Below are positions 1 to 8,791 of a stretch of 64,000 nucleotides of DNA, piece by piece. How positions within the stretch are numbered: position 1 is the first letter of the stretch; each line of letters begins with the position of its first letter. Position numbers and translations under genes: made by a program. The notes beneath the pieces were generated by a model. That model searched no databases. It was given only the letters and a program-made list of their open reading frames with translations, and had not been told where the DNA came from. This DNA comes from Bradyrhizobium sp. AUGA SZCCT0283 (lineage in GTDB: Bacteria > Pseudomonadota > Alphaproteobacteria > Rhizobiales > Xanthobacteraceae): positions 176,725 through 240,724 of the forward strand of contig NZ_JAFCLU010000010.1 of NCBI RefSeq assembly GCF_018130385.1, read 5' to 3'.

Positions 1-441
1 CCGGCGCTCGAGGCCGCGGTCCGCTCGGCTACGCTCGAAATGTGTCAGCTCGAACTGGCCGACGCCGTCGTCGCAACCAAACGCAGCGAGCGCGGCGATG
101 ACGCGCTCAACGCCCAGGATCGCATCCACCTGCAGCGCGCAGCGATCAATGCCGATCAGTGCAGACTGCTGCAGCCGGTCGCGGAGTACGCGGCCCATTC
201 GCCACTTCACGCAACTGAAGCGAGCGTCATATTTGGATTGATCGTGCAGCGTTTGGAGAAACGGGGAATCGAGACATTTTGCCTTGATCTCACGCGCCAG
301 CGCTTTGCCGTTCCGGTGGTCCGCGTGATTGCCCCGGGCCTGCAAGTCGAGCCATCCGAAATCATCACGGCCAGGCTGCAGGATGCGATTGCGCGAACCG
401 GAGGCGGCGCAACCTATACCGCAGGTGTCTCTTTGATATAG
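1..441 (+). CDS. YcaO-domain protein, C-terminal part (cut by window edge)
   Basis: The reading frame is open from base 1 and stops at 439-441, giving the last 146 residues of a longer protein. The segment with 'CLDLTRQ', 'PVVRVIAPGLQ' and a Gly-rich tail 'TGGGATYTAG' matches the C-terminal half of YcaO enzymes. Those enzymes use ATP to activate backbone amides, making azolines or thioamides in ribosomal peptides, or helping modify ribosomal protein S12. The ATP-binding residues lie upstream and cannot be checked. A TfuA partner, if any, would also be outside the window. The gene is followed after 37 nt by a BTAD regulator on the same strand, so the two may be co-transcribed. Family is fairly sure; substrate unknown. 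Confidence 0.75.
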   Translation, partial: PALEAAVRSATLEMCQLELADAVVATKRSERGDDALNAQDRIHLQRAAINADQCRLLQPVAEYAAHSPLHATEASVIFGLIVQRLEKRGIETFCLDLTRQRFAVPVVRVIAPGLQVEPSEIITARLQDAIARTGGGATYTAGVSLI

Positions 442-478
442 ACTGCCGAAATTATCCAACCGGTTCCGGAAACCCTGC

Positions 479-2590
479 ATGCCGTCCAGCGCCAATGCCA
501 TGACAGCAGACAAGGCCACGGCGGCGCCCGAAAGCGCTCCGCGTCTATCGGTTTCGCTGGTCGGACGGCTCGGCGTGCGGTTCAACGGCCGGGCGATCGA
601 ATTGCGAACCCGCAAGGCCGGGGCGGTCCTTAGTTACCTTGCGCTGTTGGAGGCGAAGCAGGAGAGCCGCGAGCGGCTGGTTGGCCTGCTTTGGAGTCGT
701 TCGGACGAGGAAAAGGCACGTGCCTCGCTGCGCCAGGTCGTTCGCGAACTGCGGTCGATGCTCGAGGAGGCCGGATATGACGGCTTCGTCGCGGAGCGGC
801 TGATGATCGGCATCGACGTCGCGCGAATCGAAGTTGACATCGAAAGCGTGATCCAGCTCGCCGAAAGCGGACGCATTCACCCGCTGCTGCTCGATACTCC
901 ACAGCTCGACGGACGGCTGCTCGAAGGAATGGACGATCTCGACCCGTCGTTCCGGGTCTGGGTGCTGGCCAAGCGGCAGACCATCCATGAACGGCTGATG
1001 CGAAATCTCGACGAAGGTCTGACCTCCGCAAGCGTCCCCGCCGACGCCAAAAAGAGGATCGCGGCCGCGATCGTCAATCTCGATCCGACCCATGAATATG
1101 CCTGCCGCTATCTGATGCGGGCGCATGCGGAAGAGGGCGATGTCGCCGGTGCGCTGCGCATTTACAAGGCGCTGTGGGATCTCCTGGACCGCGATTACGC
1201 GATGGAGCCGTCGTCGGCCACGGAAGAGCTCGTCGCGAACATCAAGCTCGGCATTCTCGAGGGCACGCCGGCCGATCGGGCCGCCTCGGCAGCGAACGAC
1301 GAATTCGCCGTCAGGATGATCAGGGGGACCGCGCTCGAGCCGGTGGCCCCGATGTCGCGATCGGTCGTTGCCTCTGCCAGGACGCGCCTGGTGCTGCGGC
1401 CCTTTGCGATGCATGGCGTCGACGAGGATCACAGCCATCTGGTGCAGGGGTTCTCCCAACATCTCGCCGCCTGTCTCGTCCGCTTTCGTGAATGGAGCGT
1501 GGTCGATCGTCCTCCCGCGGCCGTTGTGCTTCCGGCTTCGGGCACGGCGCCGCAATACTGCATCGAAACCACCGCCTACCAGGCGGGCGCCGAAATCAAC
1601 ATCGTGATGGTGCTGCGGGATGACACCACCGGGATTTACGTCTGGAGCGAAAGCTTCCGGCTCGGCCTCGGCAACTGGTTCGAGACGCAGCAGCGCATCA
1701 TCCGCCGGATCGCGACCTCGCTCAACGTTCAATTGTCGACCGAACGGCTGATGCGGCTGGCGGGCGAGCCTGACGTGTCGCTCGATCTGCACGACCGCTG
1801 GCTGCGCGGCCAGAATCTTATGTCGAAATTCGATCCGGAAAGCTGGCGGCGGGCGGTCGCCATCTTCCGAGATGCGATTCGCGACAATCCGGGTTACTCG
1901 CCCTGCTACAGCAGCCTCGTGCAGATGAACAACATCGAGCATCTGGTGCATCCCGGGATCTTTCGCGAGTTCGACAAGGCCAAGGCGACCCTTGAACTGG
2001 CGAAGACTGCCGTTCAACTGGACCCGGTCGATTCCAGGGCGCATCTGTGCTGCGGCTGGTCTTATGTGATGGCGCTCCGCGAGGCGGAAGCAGCGCCGCA
2101 CATGGAACTGGCATGTGAGCTCAACGACAATGACCCATGGACGCTGCTGTCCAGTGCTCACTACTCGGCGATCTGCGGATCGATCGAGGATGCCCGCGTT
2201 CGCGCCGAGCGGTCGCTCGCGCTCTCACCTGCGCCATCCTATCTCGAATGGGCGTATCACGGCACTGTGCGGTTCTTTTGCGGAGACTATGAAGGCACCA
2301 TCGAGGCGTGCGATCGCGCGCAGGGCATCAACAAAGTCCTCCCGGCGTGGCGTGCGGCTGCGCTGTTCCAACTCGGGGAACGCGTGCAGGCGCAGCAGGA
2401 AATCCAACGCTTTGTGAACGGTCTGCGTTCATTCTGGGTCGGATCGTCCACGCCGACGGACGAGGCGGCGGCGCGCTGGGTCATGCAAGCGCATCCAATC
2501 AGCGTGAAGGAGCGCTGGGAAGCCCTGCGCCAAAGTTTGCGTGGCGGAGGGCTTCCAGTCGATGGCATCACTCACCTAACGCGCAGCTAG
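479..2590 (+). CDS. BTAD-domain (SARP-like) transcriptional regulator with TPR region
   Basis: 703 residues. An N-terminal OmpR/SARP-type winged helix (about residues 25-100, with 'LRTRKAGAVLSYLALL' and 'ARASLRQVVRELR') is followed by a bacterial transcriptional activator domain of TPR-like helices to about residue 265. The middle (about 300-425) resembles the TolB-like/FlgO-like domain seen between wHTH and TPR in CadC-like or cyclase-linked regulators. The C-terminal third is TPR-like. It is probably a soluble DNA-binding activator; SARP relatives often control secondary-metabolite clusters. It sits 37 nt after the YcaO gene and converges with the small protein gene at 2595-3005. The start is uncertain: an in-frame ATG 21 nt downstream is possible and no strong ribosome site is visible. 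Confidence 0.8.
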   Translation: MPSSANAMTADKATAAPESAPRLSVSLVGRLGVRFNGRAIELRTRKAGAVLSYLALLEAKQESRERLVGLLWSRSDEEKARASLRQVVRELRSMLEEAGYDGFVAERLMIGIDVARIEVDIESVIQLAESGRIHPLLLDTPQLDGRLLEGMDDLDPSFRVWVLAKRQTIHERLMRNLDEGLTSASVPADAKKRIAAAIVNLDPTHEYACRYLMRAHAEEGDVAGALRIYKALWDLLDRDYAMEPSSATEELVANIKLGILEGTPADRAASAANDEFAVRMIRGTALEPVAPMSRSVVASARTRLVLRPFAMHGVDEDHSHLVQGFSQHLAACLVRFREWSVVDRPPAAVVLPASGTAPQYCIETTAYQAGAEINIVMVLRDDTTGIYVWSESFRLGLGNWFETQQRIIRRIATSLNVQLSTERLMRLAGEPDVSLDLHDRWLRGQNLMSKFDPESWRRAVAIFRDAIRDNPGYSPCYSSLVQMNNIEHLVHPGIFREFDKAKATLELAKTAVQLDPVDSRAHLCCGWSYVMALREAEAAPHMELACELNDNDPWTLLSSAHYSAICGSIEDARVRAERSLALSPAPSYLEWAYHGTVRFFCGDYEGTIEACDRAQGINKVLPAWRAAALFQLGERVQAQQEIQRFVNGLRSFWVGSSTPTDEAAARWVMQAHPISVKERWEALRQSLRGGGLPVDGITHLTRS

Positions 2591-2594
2591 ATCA

Positions 2595-3005
2595 TCAGGC
2601 ACAGTAGCTGATGGTGTAGTCGCCGACACGTTCGGCATGCACGCGGAACTTGTCGGCCTCCGGAATTACCGGATCCAGGCCGTTGAATAGGCGCTTGTAG
2701 AACGGCGGAAGCGGATAGGTCGCGCCCGGCTTTTTGAGGTTTTCCTCCGAATCCGCGATCATCACGGCGGGCGGCAGGCGCACCACGATCGTGTCCATCT
2801 CCTGTTCGATGAACTTCACCTTCTTGAAGCGTTCAGGCACCGTCATGAACACCTGGGCCTTGGCAAGCTGCTCCTTGAATTCGTCGACGGTGGTCGGGAT
2901 CGGGTATTCGTTGTCGTCGTCGAGATAGTTCTTGCCGGTGGACCAGGTCTTCACCAGATTGCCCCAGCGCTCATGGTTGGTCACTTGCATTCTTTCGATG
3001 GCCAT
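2595..3005 (-). CDS. Small protein with NHLP-like segment and Cys-containing C-terminus; candidate RiPP precursor
   Basis: 136 residues from an ATG at 3005 preceded by GGAG; an in-frame upstream start at 3083 would overlap the peroxidase gene. I do not recognise a named family. Residues 56-82 contain 'VKFIEQEMDTIVVRLPPAV', which resembles the end of nitrile-hydratase-like leader peptides (a 'vkviEdt.dt..lvLP' pattern). The remaining 54 residues are Pro/Tyr-rich and end in 'YTISYCA', where C135 is the only cysteine. It lies 40 nt downstream of the haem peroxidase on the same strand and converges on the YcaO/BTAD pair. Precursor role is inference; it could equally be a stand-alone small protein linked to the peroxidase. 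Confidence 0.55.
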   Translation of the reverse strand: MAIERMQVTNHERWGNLVKTWSTGKNYLDDDNEYPIPTTVDEFKEQLAKAQVFMTVPERFKKVKFIEQEMDTIVVRLPPAVMIADSEENLKKPGATYPLPPFYKRLFNGLDPVIPEADKFRVHAERVGDYTISYCA

Positions 3006-3045
3006 AGCTTCACTCTCCGGGTTGCGTGAAGCGGAGGATTCCGCT

Positions 3046-4794
3046 TCACAAAAATGCAGGCACGGCTTGCCGCAGCTCGGCAATTTCGGTGGTGAATTCC
3101 ACTAGCTGCGCCATGCTTGAGATATCGGGAATGTCCTGAAGTACGTTCGCCGGATAATATTCGCATGAAATTGCCGCCAGTTGCCCGGCAAGCGAGCTGC
3201 CGTCCGTGCAACGCGGGTCGCCGGCGAGCGCACCAAAAATGACTTCCGACACGATGATTGATCCGAGCGGGCCGAGGTGCAGGCCCTCAGCCTGCGGTTG
3301 CCGCATCGCTTCGAACAGGATGAAGAAGGGCAGCGGTGGGTCGTTCGAAAGGGTTTCGATGTCCTCGGTCGTCAACGCGCCATACGCAGGCGCGGCTGCC
3401 AGCCATTCGCGAAGCTGATCGGTACGATAGGCGCGGTCGGCAAGCAGGCGCGACATGGCGATGAACTGCGGTCTGCGATTGCCGATCTCCGCGATCAGCG
3501 CATCAACCGACCACATGCCGGCCAGTCCGGCGCCGAGCAGGTCGCGATAGAGCAGGCCGACCCGTTCCGTTTCGTCGAACGCCGGAAAGATCTGATCATT
3601 GCCCAGCCCATCGCTGAGATGTGGTCCGATGCGGCGGCTGAAATTCGGCATCGACCCGTTGATCTCGTAAAAACGCGACCATTGCACCATCCACGTCTCA
3701 TCGAGCGGCATATTTGCGGGGTCGTTTACCGAGCTCTTTTCGAGCGTGTTGTTGAGGTCGTGGAGGGACAGGTCATTGATCTGGTATTCGGGTCGCACCA
3801 TGGCGTGACCGAAGCGGAATGCGCCGTGCGAGAACTCAAGCGGAATTTCCCAGTCGCCAGTCGCAAAGCCTTCGGAGGAATGGGGGCGATCGATGAAGTC
3901 GGGGTTCGGTCCGTGATAGTTCGTGTAGATCGCCGGATGGACCACCCGCCGCATCAGGTCGTTGCGGATGATGTTGTGATAGATGGCCGTCAGTGCGCCG
4001 CGGGCGCACAAAAAGCGCTTGTAGGCGGCACCGAACTGACCGTTCGGCCCCGCGTTGCCTTCATGGCGGCGAATGATATCGATGAGCCCGTTGTGCAGCA
4101 GCGCGAACAGCGCGGTGAGCTGCGACATGACGGCGTGATCGTCATTGCGCGGATCGGCGACCAGCGCCTCGGTGAGGGCAACGCGGACACCTGCAATGCT
4201 GCGGTCGATTCCGGTCACGTTCTCGGCCGGGGTCCGCGCGATATCGCGGAACGGGCACCCGGTCGCCGGCTCGTTCTCCTTCCAGCGCATTCGCCCGAGC
4301 CGCAGCTTGGTGCGGCGGTCGTCATTCGGCGCATCGAGCGCGTAGATGTGCGGCGATCCGACAGGACCGCTGCCGTACAGCGTCTCCAGCCGAAGCGGCG
4401 TGCGGCGCGCGTTCGTGGTCCCTCCGCCGAGACCGCCCGCGACCGAAAGCGGAATCGCCGAATGCACAAGGTCGTGCGCAACGAACTGCAGCAGATAGGT
4501 ATAGCCCGAGGGGATGAACGGATTTTCCCAGTATTCCGCCGATCGAACCTGGTGTGGCGGCCATTTGATTGCAGCATCCATTCGCCGCGACAGGCGATGC
4601 ATCAGTCTGCGGAGCTCTGCATGGTGTGACGGCGAACCGAGCGGATCGACACCGAAGGCACGGAAGCGTTGCGAAGGAGCCGGCGTGCCGAGGAAGTGAC
4701 GAAAGCCGGGCGTTGCCGCCGCCTGAGCAGAGCCGCGCGTATCGAACTCGGAAGTTCGGAAAGAGGATGCGTCAGCGACGTTCTGCAGAGCCAT
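3046..4794 (-). CDS. Animal-type haem peroxidase (peroxidase-cyclooxygenase superfamily)
   Basis: 582 residues from an ATG at 4794 with GAGAG eight bases upstream; a GTG at 4803 is an alternative. The distal-haem motif is 'QFVAHDLVHS' (distal His about residue 107). The family block 'ADPRNDDHAVMSQLTALF' is present. The proximal motif is 'FSHGAFRFGHAMV' with H330 as likely iron ligand. Length and motif order fit bacterial peroxicins/peroxinectin-like enzymes, which use H2O2 to oxidise halides or organic substrates. I see no convincing signal peptide or RTX repeats. It is followed by the small NHLP-like gene, probably in one transcript. Physiological substrate unknown; a tailoring role on the small protein is a hypothesis only. 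Confidence 0.85.
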   Translation of the reverse strand: MALQNVADASSFRTSEFDTRGSAQAAATPGFRHFLGTPAPSQRFRAFGVDPLGSPSHHAELRRLMHRLSRRMDAAIKWPPHQVRSAEYWENPFIPSGYTYLLQFVAHDLVHSAIPLSVAGGLGGGTTNARRTPLRLETLYGSGPVGSPHIYALDAPNDDRRTKLRLGRMRWKENEPATGCPFRDIARTPAENVTGIDRSIAGVRVALTEALVADPRNDDHAVMSQLTALFALLHNGLIDIIRRHEGNAGPNGQFGAAYKRFLCARGALTAIYHNIIRNDLMRRVVHPAIYTNYHGPNPDFIDRPHSSEGFATGDWEIPLEFSHGAFRFGHAMVRPEYQINDLSLHDLNNTLEKSSVNDPANMPLDETWMVQWSRFYEINGSMPNFSRRIGPHLSDGLGNDQIFPAFDETERVGLLYRDLLGAGLAGMWSVDALIAEIGNRRPQFIAMSRLLADRAYRTDQLREWLAAAPAYGALTTEDIETLSNDPPLPFFILFEAMRQPQAEGLHLGPLGSIIVSEVIFGALAGDPRCTDGSSLAGQLAAISCEYYPANVLQDIPDISSMAQLVEFTTEIAELRQAVPAFL

Positions 4795-5016
4795 AAAAAT
4801 CACTCTCGCGCTTGGTCGGGGGCAGCGAGACTGCGAAGAAAGTCGTGAAATTATCGTGAGTTAAATTGTTAGAACCTGTGAACATCTGTGGACATCTTTT
4901 GGCCATTGTGCGGCAACTGCATGTTGCGAAACGCTGCGTCTTCCGGCTGTTTCCCGGCAAGCGATGCAGCTCTATGGTCCGGCATCTCGTTGTGCCGATT
5001 GACATAGGAGCTTGGC

Positions 5017-7674
5017 GTGAAGCTTACGGAGACGGCACTCTTGGCGGGATATGTCAGTGCAATGCTCGTACTGATGTTTGTTGTTTCAGGCGCGGTGCGC
5101 GCCGAGCCGGCTTTCTCCTTCGACGCCACGCCGGGCAAGCTGCCGAAGACGGTCGTTCCGATCAACTATTCAATCGAGCTGAGACCCGACGCCGAGAGCC
5201 TTGCGCTTCCCGGCGTCGAAGTGATCGACATCGAGGTACGCGAACCGACAGCAGGGCTGACCCTCAACGCCGTCAACACCACGTTTGCTTCCGTCACCGT
5301 GGATGATGGGACGGAGCGCGCCGACGTCGCGCTGGATGCCGCGGCCGAGACAGCGACCTTCACTTTTGCGCAGCCGCTCGCGGCGGGCGCGCATCGGCTA
5401 CGGATCGAGTTCACGGCGCGGATCAACAAGTTCGATCGCGGCTTCTTCTTCGTCGATTATCCGACCGACAGCGGCGTGAAGCGGCTATTGACGAGCAAGC
5501 TCGAGCCGGCGGACGCGCGGCGGATATTTCCGTGCTGGGACGAGCCCGCATTCAAGGCGAGTTTCGTCCTGGCCGTGAGGGTGCCGCGCCATTTCCTAGC
5601 GGTCAGCAACATGCCGGTAGTGCGCGAAGAGCCGCTCGAGCCGAACCTGAAGAACGTTACCTTCGCGCCGACGCCGAAGATGTCGACCTACCTGTTCGTG
5701 CTGACGGTGGGCGAACTGGAGCGCATCACGGCGGAGGCGGAAGGCGTGACGATCGGTGTCGTCGCCACCACCGGCAAGGCTGCGAAAGGGCAATTCGCGC
5801 TCGATAGCGCGGCAAGACTGCTCGCCTGGTTCAACGACTATTTCGGCGTCAAATATCCACTGCCCAAGCTCGATCTGATCGCGGTCCCTGGCGGCTTCGG
5901 CGGCGCGATGGAGAACTGGGGCGGCATCACCTTCTTCGAGAGCCGGCTGCTGTTCGATCCCCAGACAAATCCGGACAGCGCGCGGCGCGGCATCTTTTCC
6001 ATCATCGCGCATGAGATGGCGCATCAATGGTTCGGCGATCTCGTCACCATGGCCTGGTGGGACAATCTCTGGCTCAACGAGGGTTTTGCGACCTGGATGG
6101 CGACGAAGGCTGCGGAGCAATTTTATCCGCAATGGCAAAGCTGGCTGAACGGTTACGGCCAGAAGCAGTTCGCCATGGCGCTCGACGCCCGGCGCACCTC
6201 GCACCCGGTCCAGCAGCCGATCGTCAACGAGAGCGAGGCCATGGTCGCGTTCGACGCCATTACCTACAACAAGGGGCAGGCGCTGATTCGCATGCTGGAA
6301 AATTACCTCGGCGAGGCGGCGTTCCGCGACGGCATCCGCGCCTACATGGCCGCGCATGCCTATGGCAACACCACCACGGCCGATCTCTGGCGGGCGCTGG
6401 AGCGCGCGGGCCACAAGCCGGTGACCGATATCGCTGCGTCCTTTACCGAGCAGGACGGTGTGCCGCTGATATCAGCCGAAACCGCCTGCAACGGCGACAC
6501 GCAGCGGCTGACGCTGCGGCAGGGCCGTTTCGTGGTCGCGCCGGCGCAGACGGCTGCCTTGCCGCCGCGCCACTGGCAAATACCGGTTGCGGTCGGGAAC
6601 GTAGGCATGGCGCAATCGGCCGATGTCGTACTGCTGCAGGGCTCGACCGAAATCCCGGCCGGATCCTGCGGCGAGGCGATCAAGGTCAATCTCGGCGACA
6701 TCGGTTACTACCGGGTCGAGTACGGGCCGGCGAGTACGGCCGCGCTGGCGAAGGCGCTGCCGCAGATGTCGCCGGCAGACCGCGTCAATTTCCTCGCCGA
6801 CGGCTGGGCGATGGTGCAGGCCGGCCGCGCCGGGCCTTCCTCCTATCTCGCCCTGGTCGAGAATGTCGCCTTCGATGACTGCCGTCCGGTATGGGATCAG
6901 ATCATCACGGTATTCTCCGCGCTCAACCGTCTGTCGCGCGATCGGCCGGAACGCCCGGCGCTGCAGCGCTACATCAGCGCCAAATTGCGCACCGTTTTCG
7001 ACCGGCTCGGCTGGGATGGCAGCGGCTCGGGTGACGACGACAACACCTTGCTGCGCGGCAGCCTGATCTGGACACTCGGCGAACTCGGCGACGAAGAGAT
7101 CATTGCGGAGGCGAAGCGGCGGTTCGCCGGATTCCTCAGCGATCCGCAATCGCTGCCGGGGGCCTTGCGCGATTCCGTCACCCATGTCGTCGGCGTCGCG
7201 GCGGATCGCACGATGTACGACACGCTGCTGACGCTGGCGCGCAAGAGCACCGTCACCAATGAGCGATTGCGCTATTATTATGCGGCGGCCAGCGCGCGCG
7301 ATCCGGCGCTGGCGGATGCCACGCTGGCGCTGACACTGACCGATGAAGTGCCGGGCACGATCGTCACCGGCCTGATCGGTTCGGTCGCTTCCTCGGGGGA
7401 GCAGCCTGATCTGGCCTGGGACTTCCTGCGGAAGAACTACGATGCGTTGTTCACAAAGCAGGGGCCGCAATTCCGCGACCTGTTTATCGCCAACTTCATG
7501 ACCAATTTCAGTGACGACGGCCGCGCTGCCGAACTTGCAGCTTTCGCGCCGGCTCAGGCGACCTCAGGCGGCCGCGTGATGGCGGGCCGGGCACAGGAGG
7601 TGATTGCGATCTCCGCCGACCTCAAGGCCCGCGCGCTGCCGGCGATCGAGGCCTGGATCAGGGAGCGCAAATGA
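5017..7674 (+). CDS. M1-family zinc aminopeptidase, secreted
   Basis: 885 residues starting at GTG 5017, with AGGAG six bases upstream. The first 30 residues form a signal peptide ending 'GAVRA'. The M1 exopeptidase motif GGAMENWG is at about 295-302, and the zinc site HEMAH at 332-336 is followed by the third ligand in 'LNEGFA' (E355). The C-terminal ERAP1-like helical domain occupies roughly 550-880. It would remove N-terminal residues from peptides in the periplasm, unlike cytosolic PepN. The domain set and length match puromycin-sensitive-aminopeptidase-like bacterial enzymes. It is divergent from the peroxidase gene across a 213-222-bp spacer. Confidence 0.92.
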   Translation: MKLTETALLAGYVSAMLVLMFVVSGAVRAEPAFSFDATPGKLPKTVVPINYSIELRPDAESLALPGVEVIDIEVREPTAGLTLNAVNTTFASVTVDDGTERADVALDAAAETATFTFAQPLAAGAHRLRIEFTARINKFDRGFFFVDYPTDSGVKRLLTSKLEPADARRIFPCWDEPAFKASFVLAVRVPRHFLAVSNMPVVREEPLEPNLKNVTFAPTPKMSTYLFVLTVGELERITAEAEGVTIGVVATTGKAAKGQFALDSAARLLAWFNDYFGVKYPLPKLDLIAVPGGFGGAMENWGGITFFESRLLFDPQTNPDSARRGIFSIIAHEMAHQWFGDLVTMAWWDNLWLNEGFATWMATKAAEQFYPQWQSWLNGYGQKQFAMALDARRTSHPVQQPIVNESEAMVAFDAITYNKGQALIRMLENYLGEAAFRDGIRAYMAAHAYGNTTTADLWRALERAGHKPVTDIAASFTEQDGVPLISAETACNGDTQRLTLRQGRFVVAPAQTAALPPRHWQIPVAVGNVGMAQSADVVLLQGSTEIPAGSCGEAIKVNLGDIGYYRVEYGPASTAALAKALPQMSPADRVNFLADGWAMVQAGRAGPSSYLALVENVAFDDCRPVWDQIITVFSALNRLSRDRPERPALQRYISAKLRTVFDRLGWDGSGSGDDDNTLLRGSLIWTLGELGDEEIIAEAKRRFAGFLSDPQSLPGALRDSVTHVVGVAADRTMYDTLLTLARKSTVTNERLRYYYAAASARDPALADATLALTLTDEVPGTIVTGLIGSVASSGEQPDLAWDFLRKNYDALFTKQGPQFRDLFIANFMTNFSDDGRAAELAAFAPAQATSGGRVMAGRAQEVIAISADLKARALPAIEAWIRERK

Positions 7675-7771
7675 TGGCGCCCTTCGCACCATTCCTGCGA
7701 AGCGTTGCCTTGCACCGGCATTCCCGATAGCCATAGCAGTCTGGACTTTCCTGGTTGAGGCATTTCCTTCC

Positions 7772-8647
7772 ATGGCTGATTTCCACGGCGTCTTTCCCTA
7801 TCTGGTCTCGCCCATCGATGCGTCAGGCCAGATCCGCACGGGGGTGTTGGGCCGGCTCTGCGACGACCTCATCAAGGCGGGCGTGCATGGGTTGACGCCG
7901 CTCGGTTCGACCGGCGAGTTCGCCTATCTCGATCGGACGCAGCGCGCGACCGTCGTACAAGCGACCATCGAAGCCGCTGACGGCCGCGTGCCCGTGATCG
8001 CCGGCGTCGCCTCGACCTCGACGGCGGACGCGGTGGCGCAGGCAAGAGCGCATCAAAACCTCGGTGCCGACGGCATTCTCGCGATCATGGAGGCGTATTT
8101 CCCGGTCGCCGACGCGCAGGTCGAATCCTATTTCCGCGCCATTGCCGAGGCCGTTGATATTCCCGTCGTAATCTACACCAACCCGCAGTTCCAGCGCTCC
8201 GATCTGACACTTGACGTGATCGCGCGGCTCGCGACCCACCCGCGCATCGGCTACATCAAGGATGCCTCCACCAACACCGGCCGGCTGCTGTCGATCATGA
8301 ACCGCTGCGGAGACAGCATCAAAGTGTTCTCCGCGTCCGCCCACATCCCGGCAGCGGTGATGCTGATTGGCGGACTGGGCTGGATGGCCGGCCCTGCCTG
8401 CATCATTCCGCGGCAGAGTGTCGAACTCTACAACCTCTGCAAGGCGGCGCGCTGGGACGAGGCGATGGAGTTGCAACGCAGACTGTGGCGCATCAATGAA
8501 GCCTTTGCGCGCTTCAACCTGGCGGCCTGCATCAAGGCAGGCCTCGACATCCAGGGTTACGCGGTCGGCGACCCCGTCCCCCCGCAGGCGGCGCTGACGG
8601 CAGAGCAGCGCAAGGTGGTCGAGGCCGCGCTGCGTGATCTCGCGTAG
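7772..8647 (+). CDS. DapA-family (dihydrodipicolinate synthase/N-acetylneuraminate lyase) aldolase
   Basis: 291 residues from ATG 7772, preceded by GAGG 11 bases upstream. It is a TIM-barrel class I aldolase with the 'PLGSTGEF' loop, the catalytic Tyr in 'VIYTNP' (Y135) and the Schiff-base Lys in 'GYIKDAS' (K163). Those correspond to the usual catalytic pair of the family. True DapA normally clusters with lysine-pathway or smpB genes; here it follows a peptidase by 97 nt, so a catabolic lyase (for example of a sugar acid or hydroxyproline-derived compound) is as likely. Exact substrate cannot be told from the sequence. Confidence 0.85.
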   Translation: MADFHGVFPYLVSPIDASGQIRTGVLGRLCDDLIKAGVHGLTPLGSTGEFAYLDRTQRATVVQATIEAADGRVPVIAGVASTSTADAVAQARAHQNLGADGILAIMEAYFPVADAQVESYFRAIAEAVDIPVVIYTNPQFQRSDLTLDVIARLATHPRIGYIKDASTNTGRLLSIMNRCGDSIKVFSASAHIPAAVMLIGGLGWMAGPACIIPRQSVELYNLCKAARWDEAMELQRRLWRINEAFARFNLAACIKAGLDIQGYAVGDPVPPQAALTAEQRKVVEAALRDLA

Positions 8648-8791
8648 GCGGTAGCCCCGTCAGATCTCCATAAGGGCAGGAAACCTCCGGCAGGCTGGAA
8701 CGTTGCCTAGGCGTTTCCAGACGGCTGAAGGGCCCGTTGGCTTGCGGCATCCACCTTGGCACGCGAGCCGCCCTTGCCAAGGGAGTAATCC

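Noticed and set aside
545..2161. Long minus-strand open frame of about 540 codons opposite the BTAD regulator
   Set aside because: It is an antisense shadow in high-GC DNA: it lacks family motifs, and the plus strand encodes a clear wHTH-BTAD-TPR protein.
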